A stretch of DNA of 64,000 nucleotides from Siderastrea siderea. Lineage: Eukaryota > Cnidaria > Anthozoa > Scleractinia > Rhizangiidae. Location: positions 20,304,142 through 20,368,141 of the forward strand of contig OZ034975.1 in NCBI GenBank assembly GCA_964030785.1, written 5' to 3'. Made by a program: the position numbers and the translations under genes. Position 1 is the first letter of the stretch. Each line of letters opens with the position of its first letter. This document shows, piece by piece, positions 57,443-64,000 of this stretch. The notes beneath the pieces are model-generated. The model had not been told where the DNA came from. It worked only from the letters and a program-made list of their open reading frames with translations, and did not search any database.

Positions 57443-58528
57443 TCAATGCTTGGTCTGAGACTGGGAACTAGTACCACGCCTAGGAAAGGGCTTGGTTGTA
57501 TTTTGTGCCAAATTTTTTGTGAGGCCTCTAGACAATTCAGCCTGCTTTGAGGCTAATGAGGGAAAATCATCTCCAAAAAGCCAAGACTTGGCATTTGGTA
57601 GAGGTAATTCTGCGAGGTTTTTCCTCGACTTATTTATTGATGCAAGGACTCTCTGTCGTCGCAAAATCGATAGATGGGTATTTGCTGAGCCTAAAAGGCA
57701 AAAGGCTTGTTCCAGAGCTAATTTGATTTCCTCATAAGATGGTGCTGAACCATTTTCGATGCAGTCATGAAGACCACAGAGTGGAGCAGTGGAATTTAAG
57801 AGGGCACGCTGAAGCGTGAACATTTCTTTGTCTCTCTCTTGGACATACCTTTTCAGTTTACTGGGAACTTGATTCAATAACTGTTGATCCAGTTTTGGGG
57901 CGGATAAAGAATCCACCTCAGGAGTGGCCCAGTCCTCCAGGATAACGACCGATTGTTGATACGTTAATTTCCTCCGGAAATTAGACTCCAAAAATTTGGA
58001 GAATGAAGATGATGGCTTCCAGGAGGTTGACTGAGCAACAGGGTCAAACAGACCATGATCAAGGCTCGCTGCTTCGTCGGCAGTCTTACTTGAATCCTTT
58101 GGTGCCTTAACAGGCTCTACGGGTGCCTTAATAGGCTCTACGGGTGCCTCAATAGGCTCTACTGGTGCCTCAATAGGCTCTATTGGCGCCCTAATGGGCG
58201 ATGAAGAAGTCTCAAGAGACTTATTGGTCGTCAAAGGAACGTTTATCTCCATCAAGCTTGGCGTGTCATCAGCCATTAGCGACAAGGCATCAATGTCCGT
58301 GTTCGTAGCAGATTCTAGCTGATTTGAGCGGGATTCCAATGAGTCTAATCGCCCATAAAGACTCTCAATCGAGTGCAAAATCCTCTGAAGAGTATCTTCT
58401 TCTAGGTCCCTGCGCCGTTTTGGCGGAGAGCTTTCACTTTGTGCGTCGTGTGACGAGACGGAGTTTTGGCGCGAAGATGGCGACCGGGAGCGAGTCCTTT
58501 TTCGGGACTTGTGCTTTCTGCTGGACAT
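57443..58528 (-). CDS. DIRS gag-like ORF1
   Basis: The first ATG is at 58528; the frame opens 23 codons earlier at a GTG. The protein of about 361 residues starts with a Ser/Arg/Lys-rich basic segment (nuclear-localisation or RNA-binding type). A short coiled-coil-like stretch follows ('LQRILHSIESLYGRLDSLES'). Next comes an acidic Pro-rich repeat in which 'EAPVEPI/K' units recur about five times (near residues 120-150), then a folded domain ('LTYQQSVVILEDWATP...' to the end). Such ORF1 proteins are presumed to form the nucleocapsid. It ends about 50 bases before the ORF2 frame opens. Confidence 0.8.
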   Translation of the reverse strand: MSSRKHKSRKRTRSRSPSSRQNSVSSHDAQSESSPPKRRRDLEEDTLQRILHSIESLYGRLDSLESRSNQLESATNTDIDALSLMADDTPSLMEINVPLTTNKSLETSSSPIRAPIEPIEAPVEPIEAPVEPIKAPVEPVKAPKDSSKTADEAASLDHGLFDPVAQSTSWKPSSSFSKFLESNFRRKLTYQQSVVILEDWATPEVDSLSAPKLDQQLLNQVPSKLKRYVQERDKEMFTLQRALLNSTAPLCGLHDCIENGSAPSYEEIKLALEQAFCLLGSANTHLSILRRQRVLASINKSRKNLAELPLPNAKSWLFGDDFPSLASKQAELSRGLTKNLAQNTTKPFPRRGTSSQSQTKH

Positions 58529-58680
58529 GTTCAGCGAATGAAAATACCTGAAGAGCGATAAAATATCGCTAGAAAGAAACCTACTGTGCAAAAACACAGA
58601 GGAATAGCCTGCAAAAGGTAAAAATTAGCAAAAAGGCAGGACAAAATCAGAATACTTACCGAATGGTTTGAAGCACAAGG

Positions 58681-58870
58681 AAAAAAGCCACCGAAGCATC
58701 ACGGGACCACGAGACCTAGGTCCCAGGGCCCTGTGGGTATACCCAGGCCCCTTTTGCTTTTATGGGGGATCTACCCCTTCCATGCGTTAAAAAGTGGTTT
58801 GAAGCACTAACTGGGGAATTCCTACCATTTGTTGTCTCATATATTTCGAACGGAGTCTGTGAAATATAAT
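58681..58870 (-). repeat. DIRS 5' inverted terminal repeat
   Basis: About 190 bp; its inner part is the inverted complement of the 3' terminal repeat and the outermost 49 bp is repeated in the internal complementary region. It presumably contains the promoter. The outer end reads attatatttcacagactccg on the element strand. Confidence 0.88.
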
Positions 58871-59535
58871 TGCCCACAAAATAACTTCAAAAGCACGCAA
58901 CATGTCTTGCAAAGTACTTTGATTCCCTCAATGAACCCTGACCGAATCGTTCAACTAAATCTGGAAACAAAATTTCAACTCAGGACTCAAAGCTGCTTCC
59001 TCCTCGTTTTTTATGACTTCGTTGAACTACTGGGACCGGTGAGTGTTGGTCTAAGGTGTCAGCTTCTTATGGTGACAGTTTTTCGTACATTCATGATCGT
59101 GTTTTGAAAATGGTTTTGGACCAAAACCGAAACTAGCCTGTAGTGCAGGCGTATTTTGGGCGAGAGCGCTGAAGCATGCTTTTAAGATTTTTCTGAATTT
59201 TGTTTTCAGCTTGTCTGCAATAGTTTTTAATTTTTATCCCGATAAGCTACGTGATGGCTTTTAATGTTTGTTTCGTTTTGCCAAGAAATCAACTATTACA
59301 AAAAATGTAGAGTGCAAAAATTTTGAAAGCCAAAAGTTTATGGATCATACAAATTGAACAGACGAAGTTAATGAGGCCACCTGCAGAAGCATCAGCAAGT
59401 GTGCTATCCTGGCAAGGCTACGGATCAAACCATTATAGGAAAAAAATTTCATTGTTGGAAATTTGTAACAGAAAATCTCCTCTAGCTGCATCAGATCATA
59501 AAGAGGCCAGGACCTCCACACTGTCACTGACTCAC
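58871..59535. other. TBC1D23 intron remainder
   Basis: AT-rich intronic sequence between the DIRS-like element and the MITE. No exon or element is recognised. Confidence 0.5.
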
Positions 59536-59538
59536 TAA

Positions 59539-59840
59539 AGCCGCGGCTACACGAGCGATTTTTTGCTTGCGATGGTGATGCGATTTTTTTGAAATTGTCG
59601 CGTCGCCAGCGCGCGGCGAAAATCGCCTGTGTAGCCACCCTCTGACAAGTCCGTGATTTAGTCGCAAAAAATTCAACTCATTGAATTTCTCGCGATTTTT
59701 TTCTGCGATTTTTTCATCTGTCGCATCACCTGTGCGAGGGTGGCTACACATGCGATTTTCTCCGCGCGCTGGTGACGCGACAATTTTCAAAAAAATCGCA
59801 TCACCATCGCAAGCAAAAAATCGCTCGTGTAGCCGCGGCT
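59539..59840. mobile_element. MITE, 302 bp, Harbinger-like TAA target site
   Basis: Both ends begin AGCCGCGGCTACACGAGCGA read inward, with arms of about 115 bp rich in 'gcgatttttt'. TAA flanks both sides (59536-59538, 59841-59843), as in PIF/Harbinger insertions. The arms are nearly identical, so insertion is fairly recent. It lies 75 bp from a TBC1D23 exon. Confidence 0.85.
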
Positions 59841-59914
59841 TAAGCCCTTGTGTTTATCCACTGTTAGCTAGGTTTAGTGGCTTCATATTGGTCCTGTCTG
59901 TACAACTACGTTAC

Positions 59915-60047
59915 CTTGGTGACAAGAACCCATTCCGCATAACTTGATGACACCTGTATGATGATATCACGTCCTTGCGATGGAGCCATGTCTCAATGTT
60001 TACTGCCTCCTTTCTCGTTTCTTCTTCTGAGCTAGCACTGTAATTAT
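59915..60047 (-). CDS. TBC1D23: TBC1D23 internal exon
   Basis: The acceptor is gtgcag and the donor ccaag|gtaacg. It encodes an acidic/Ser stretch ('YSASSEEETRKEAVNIETWL'), then 'HRKDVISSYRC' and 'FLSP', leading into the last exon. In vertebrate TBC1D23 the equivalent segment is the Arg-Lys-Glu-x-Val-Asn-Ile-x-Thr-Trp start of the C-terminal domain. Phases match both neighbours: it starts with the last two bases of an Asp codon and ends with two bases of a Ser codon. Confidence 0.88.
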
Positions 60048-60354
60048 CTGCACAAAAACAAAAGCGGTTAGTTAAAACTCTCTGCAAGATCTACAAAACA
60101 AACTCTAACCTCAGCATAAATCGGCGTAACACTCCTTCAAATGATGGGTTAAACAGTAAGCGAGCAAGGCAAGCACAAAAATTTCGTTTGTCGACTGAGT
60201 TTATAAGGTAAATTGACCACCGTAAAGAAATTCAAAGGCTGACATTTCAAGTGTTTGGCCTTCGTCAGAGCAAATCAGAGCCAGGCTATTGGTGAAAACA
60301 TGATAACGTAAAAAACACGGATTAATTAGTTGAGAACTGTAAAAATACAAATAC

Positions 60355-60440
60355 CTCCTTCATCATCTTCGTCATCAATACTGAACACAGGTTGTACATT
60401 TCTATAAAGTTTGCTCTGTCTGTCTTTATCACTGACATGT
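60355..60440 (-). CDS. TBC1D23: TBC1D23 internal exon
   Basis: The acceptor is gcaatag and the donor ggag|gtattt. It encodes 'HVSDKDRQSKLYRNVQPVFS' and an acidic end (IDDEDDEG). The 'HVS..DR..K.YR.V.PVFSI.DE' pattern is a conserved TBC1D23 motif between the rhodanese and C-terminal domains. Phase agrees with both adjacent exons. Confidence 0.85.
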
Positions 60441-60736
60441 CTATTGCAAAATAACAATATAAGAGACTTGCTTACTTTACGTATGTGATAATACGTCTAA
60501 GAAACAGTGTCTAATTATTATTATTGGCTATCACAAAAACACAAGTACGTTCCAACAACAGTGAGCTGTAGGAATGAGGGGCGACTGCTACATAAGAGTA
60601 CCGGTAACATGCGGGTAAGAATCGCAAAGCACTTTACGTATCGATAATTCCCTTCTCAGCAGAGTGAAAGCAAACCACCGAAGATAGAAGTCTTTCTCAG
60701 CATGTTAGACAAAAATTTGTGCTGAAGATATTGTAC

Positions 60737-60837
60737 CTTTCTATGGGCTGGTGAGATTCAGCTATGTACTTTCCTATTTTTTCTCTAACATGGGTTCCAG
60801 ATTTGATAGCTGAGGACAGCATACTAACAAGGCCACC
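60737..60837 (-). CDS. TBC1D23: TBC1D23 internal exon
   Basis: The acceptor is gttacag and the donor aaag|gtacaa. It encodes 'GGLVSMLSSAIKSGTHVREK' and 'IGKYIAESHQPIER', matching the family's 'LV.....A.K..S..VREK' helical segment before the HVS motif. It starts on a codon boundary and ends with two bases of an Arg codon. Confidence 0.8.
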
Positions 60838-60987
60838 CTGTAACAAACAACAATCAAGGACACGTATACTTGTACTTTACCACGAAATATCCAATAATTT
60901 TATCAGAAGACAAAATAGTTGATTACAATCTCTATTACTATATTTACCAAGTAATAGGTGGTTTATCGTCTAGAAAATCACTTTTAC

Positions 60988-61164
60988 AACAGCATAATAA
61001 TACGATTCCTGCAATGCTCTAGATAACGCATTATAAGCAACAAAGGAAGCAATCTTGTTATAGGCCAGCTGAAAGGCTTGGTTCCCACTAGCAACATAAT
61101 CAACACACTCATGAGCACAAGGGTAACAGCGTTGTGCCAGTCGCTTATGTCTCAGTAGCAATGC
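60988..61164 (-). CDS. Probable in-phase exon of unrecognised sequence, TBC1D23 locus
   Basis: The acceptor gttttcag and donor gtt|gtaaaag bound exactly 59 codons open in a single frame, phase 0 at both ends. It would join cleanly to the exon at 60737-60837. The protein is rich in Cys, Tyr and Ala ('RLAQRCYPCAHECVDYV', 'AYNKIASFVAYNALSRALQE') and looks helical. I do not recognise it from vertebrate TBC1D23, so it may be a lineage-specific symmetrical cassette exon, or a chance frame with decoy splice sites. Confidence 0.45.
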
Positions 61165-61454
61165 CTGAAAACATGCCCGACTGTTATTGACATAATCACA
61201 ATTATGATTATGTCACTCTTAATCTTACTGGCAAGATATCAGCGACATCGCCATAATCGTAACAATGCAAATTATCTACCAATGAACATTCAGTTTCTAT
61301 CAGACAAAAATAAGTCTTAAACCGAATAATGAACCGACATATTGCCTACAAGACTTACTCTGTGATCCATTGGGCTCTCCTCCCCTCTTGATAATTCATG
61401 AAAACTCTAGAAAAAGATAACTCAAACTTACCACTGGATGTCTGTTACTAGTCA

Positions 61455-61850
61455 AGACGGTTCTGTGGGGCTTAGCAATACGGAATTTTCGCCGTAATAG
61501 GTCGTTCAAGGTCACTGAATGATTGATTGGCATGTTAATGATATATGGGGGTGAGCCGGGACGGAAGAGGGCTGATGTTTTGACCGTGGTTTCCTTGGGG
61601 ATAGGGCTAGGTTAATGCAATGCTTCCACCACGCGTATTTGGAGGAATTCAAAAAAAGGAAGCCCGACCGATTGTTGTATGCAACAATTTTCAAGAGGGT
61701 TTTGGACATTATACGGATCAAAAACGCCACATAAAAGGTGAAAACAGATGGGAAAGCACTGGAAGTCTCCATTCAAATGAACTGGACATCGAAGGGCTCA
61801 AAGCTGCTCAAAGGAACGAATTAATTGTTCCAGGGCGGAATATAGCATTT
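61455..61850. repeat. Dispersed repeat, inverted copy of 50190-50490
   Basis: Shared blocks include 'gttcaaggtca..gattgattgg' (about 61504-61530), the 'caagacggt' region and 'aacgaattaattgttccag' (about 61817-61835). The two copies are 11 kb apart in opposite orientation. The internal part is diverged. Confidence 0.65.
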
Positions 61851-64000
61851 TCCTCACAGAGAAGACTAATCCGAATGTCGGCAACTGATAAATGAGGCAT
61901 ATACTTCGGGCCTTAGAGTTCCTAAGGCTTTTTGTAACCTTATATGGATAAAACTGGAAAGCAAATTACACGCGTAACTGTGAGTTTACTTGTTACTTGT
62001 TATGACCGTGTAAATGAAAACCGGGGGGAACAATAGAATCTACACTAGGTTAATCTTATCGAATCAAAAGATTAAGCGGTGCAAACAATGCCCAAGACTT
62101 GGTTCACAACAGAAACCTTCAACGTGTAATTGAAACATCTGTCACTGTGCTCGCACAAAATATGCCAATTCATGCATTTGAAATCAAGCTCATATATAAA
62201 GAGGGGGAGGACGCTAGAATCAAAACACTTAGCGGTGAAAACAAATTAGTCTCGAATAACTGATGCCTAATGGGTTTAGTACGAAATTTTCGCTGCAGGA
62301 TTTTATTTTTGCGACACATATTTTTTTGGGGGGCAAGTTTCAAAACAGATCACACAAAATTCGTGAATCCAAGTGCCCACAACTCAATAATTCTTTGATA
62401 AACTCAGCACAGGTTTTGTTGTTCAAATAAGAATAGAAGAGGGTTGAGGTGGCTGATTCCTTAGCGGTGTCACGTATCACACCACCATAAGACGTAAACC
62501 CGGCCATACTTTTGTTAGAAACACTCACCTGATGAGCATTGTATTTTTATTTTTTTATACGTTGTGGGTTGTTATTCAGAATCGTTCAAGGTACTAGTAG
62601 TACTAGTGCCGATTTTAAGGCTCTTCGACAAATTTGCCAGTTTACTGTCCTTGGGGAAAATACATTTAAAGCTTATGCTATTCTAATACCTATCAGTAAA
62701 TGCCTGTAAAAAGTTAACAAAAATAGCTTCATTTGATTTCAAATAATATCAACTTTATATTTAGCTCTGTTGACCAAAATCTGGCGTTTGATCATCCTGT
62801 GCTGTTTCTTATGGCAGCTGCAGTGTAATTCATGTTCAAACTTCGAAGGTATAAACGCCATCAAGAAATCCAGTTGAGCCACCTTTCAGGTCAGTAAGTC
62901 TGATTTGCTGAGTGAGCCGGTTTTTTTTGTTGTTGTTGTTGTTTTTTTTGTTTTTTTTTTTATGCTGTGTTCAAGTGCTGATATTCACCCCTGGGGCGCA
63001 GTTCACAAGACGCTCACTTTTTGTCGCCATTGCATAGCCGTTCATTTGATGAGCCACTAAAACACCAAACTGTGTCAATGGTGTCAAGGGCATTATCTTG
63101 ACCTTCCTTTCAGGTGCTGGTTTTTCTTGACAAAACAGAAATTGTTGAAGAATAAAAAATATGTACAATGCTGCAGAAAGGTACGACATGGCACCTCTTT
63201 GACACTTTCCTAGGTTCAAAATGTCCAGGTCTAAGTGGAAATACAATAATCGTTCCTTTATCCAATGCTGAATTTTTTTTGCAGGACACCTCACCTCATT
63301 CTGAGAGAAAGCCTCTGGAGTGCAAACAATACAGGTGTTGGGTGCATGGTCTGCCAATCCAGATGACAAATTGTCTGATATCATTTCATGGAGCGCTGTT
63401 AATTCATCAAAATGAAAAATAAAATACCGGTGGTACAACACAGAGAATTATACATATCAAGAGGGGAAACTACCACACTGTTGCTAAAGAAGCTTTGTAA
63501 ACATCACATCTGTAGCTAGCTGCATGTCCCACTATAAATGTAACAGCTGGAAATGAGCACTGACTTTTCAGGTGTATGGGGGAACACCACTCCTACTTTA
63601 GTCAATGTTGAAGCTTGTGGGTTGTATTGTACAGTAATACAAAAATTCACACAGCATCGACGGCGGTAGGGTAGAAAAAGTATGAATAAGAAAACATCTC
63701 ACATGATTCTCTTTACCGAGACTGTAACAATTTATTTGGAAATGGGCCCAATGTTGTAGAAAGGAGCTGGAAGCACTAATTTTACTAACAAGGAGCTATC
63801 ACAAATTAAGAAGGGCATTGGGAATTGTTGTTAGTTGTTTACTACATTAATCACTTGAATGGCGTTTTTTTTTAAAAGAACATTTCCCCTTGGAAATTAG
63901 GACAGTTGTTGTTTACAGACAGAGCATCTGAATAAGCTATTCATTAAGAATAACACGCAACAAATTTTGTAAAAAATTAATTTCATGGGCTCCCATTTAA
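61851..64000. other. Intronic or intergenic sequence, little recognisable
   Basis: Apart from the weak exon at 63295-63395, only short frames and T/G-rich simple repeats (62929-62962) are visible. The minus-strand frame 62340-62528 lacks convincing splice sites and family features. Confidence 0.4.
63295..63395 (-). CDS. Possible upstream TBC1D23 exon (rhodanese region), weak
   Basis: An acceptor (aattaacag) and donor (gag|gtgagg) bound 101 bases open in one frame. It encodes 'LHEMISDNLSSGLADHAPNT' and 'CIVCTPEAFSQNE'. The layout resembles the helix-strand of the TBC1D23 rhodanese-like domain before its inactive active-site loop, and the position and strand fit. Similarity is faint, and no exon linking it to 60988-61164 was found. 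Confidence 0.3.

Larger units (their letters stand above)
53970..58870 (-). mobile_element. Complete DIRS-like tyrosine-recombinase retrotransposon
   Basis: It has all DIRS-type parts in minus-strand order. These are the 5' inverted terminal repeat (58870-58681), a gag-like ORF1, an RT/RNase H ORF2 and a tyrosine recombinase ORF3 overlapping ORF2. The internal complementary region (54393-54265) and the 3' inverted terminal repeat (54204-53970) follow. The internal region is the complement of the outer 5' end joined to the complement of the outer 3' end, as needed for the circular DIRS intermediate. Length is about 4.9 kb. All three frames are essentially open, so the copy is young. It is inserted in the last TBC1D23 intron, in the same orientation as the gene. 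Confidence 0.93.

Noticed and set aside
56584..57477. Separate 297-residue frame in the DIRS-like element
   Set aside because: It is a shadow of the reverse-transcriptase frame; the conserved motifs are in the frame ending at 55350.
62340..62528. Possible TBC1D23 upstream exon
   Set aside because: The frame begins at a donor-like gtgagt and not after an acceptor, and its sequence does not resemble the family.
62971..63294. Continuation of the 63295-63395 frame, with 'FHLDLDIL' resembling a rhodanese segment
   Set aside because: The order of the segments is opposite to that in TBC1D23 and the stretch crosses a good donor site, so it is likely intronic.

Overview
The window looks like intron-rich, AT-rich animal nuclear DNA. 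The style of its repeats (Penelope-like elements, a DIRS-like element, L1-type LINEs and many short inverted-repeat elements) suggests an anthozoan cnidarian, most likely a stony coral. That assignment is inference from style; no species marker is present. Prokaryotic signals such as operons, CRISPR or rRNA are absent.

Host genes. (1) A complete SLC19-family folate/thiamine-type transporter lies on + in three exons (33253-34283, 44878-45019, 45944-46144) that join in phase to 457 residues. (2) The 3' part of TBC1D23, a trans-Golgi/endosome tethering protein, lies on - (exons 53513-53783, 59915-60047, 60355-60440, 60737-60837). A further in-phase but unrecognised exon sits at 60988-61164, and a weak candidate at 63295-63395. 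(3) A small predicted type I membrane protein lies on + at 47643-48023, behind a TATA box.

Layout. 1-6.5 kb: no supported gene, simple repeats and old dispersed repeats. 6.6-10.1 kb: an L1-clade LINE with intact ORF1 and a broken, internally deleted ORF2. 10.4-13.4 kb: a foldback element containing a 61-bp tandem array and a TA-flanked MITE. 13.9-33.2 kb: a 19-kb block bounded by inverted copies of a ~100-bp sequence. Inside each boundary is an array of the same 20-bp minisatellite, 9.8 kb on the left and 0.72 kb inverted on the right. The interior holds two Penelope remnants with hammerhead-like motifs and a broken OTU-protease plus cysteine-cluster (CXC) gene, whose spacer carries a diverged relic of the same 20-bp repeat. 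The right array is interrupted by a 1.87-kb inverted-repeat element. 33.2-46.4 kb: the SLC19 gene, whose 10.6-kb first intron holds a TTAA-flanked MITE, a Mutator-like foldback element with a 9-bp target duplication, a ~0.9-kb palindrome and an L1 fragment. 46.4-53.3 kb: the small membrane protein, a 5'-truncated CR1/L2-like LINE and hairpin repeats. 53.5-64 kb: TBC1D23, with a structurally complete DIRS-like retrotransposon (53970-58870) in its last intron.

The most unusual structure is the minisatellite-bounded 19-kb block with the OTU-CXC gene. The repeat family is shared between both boundaries and the gene spacer, which suggests one evolutionary unit, perhaps a large mobile element. I found no target-site duplication, so its mobility is unproven.
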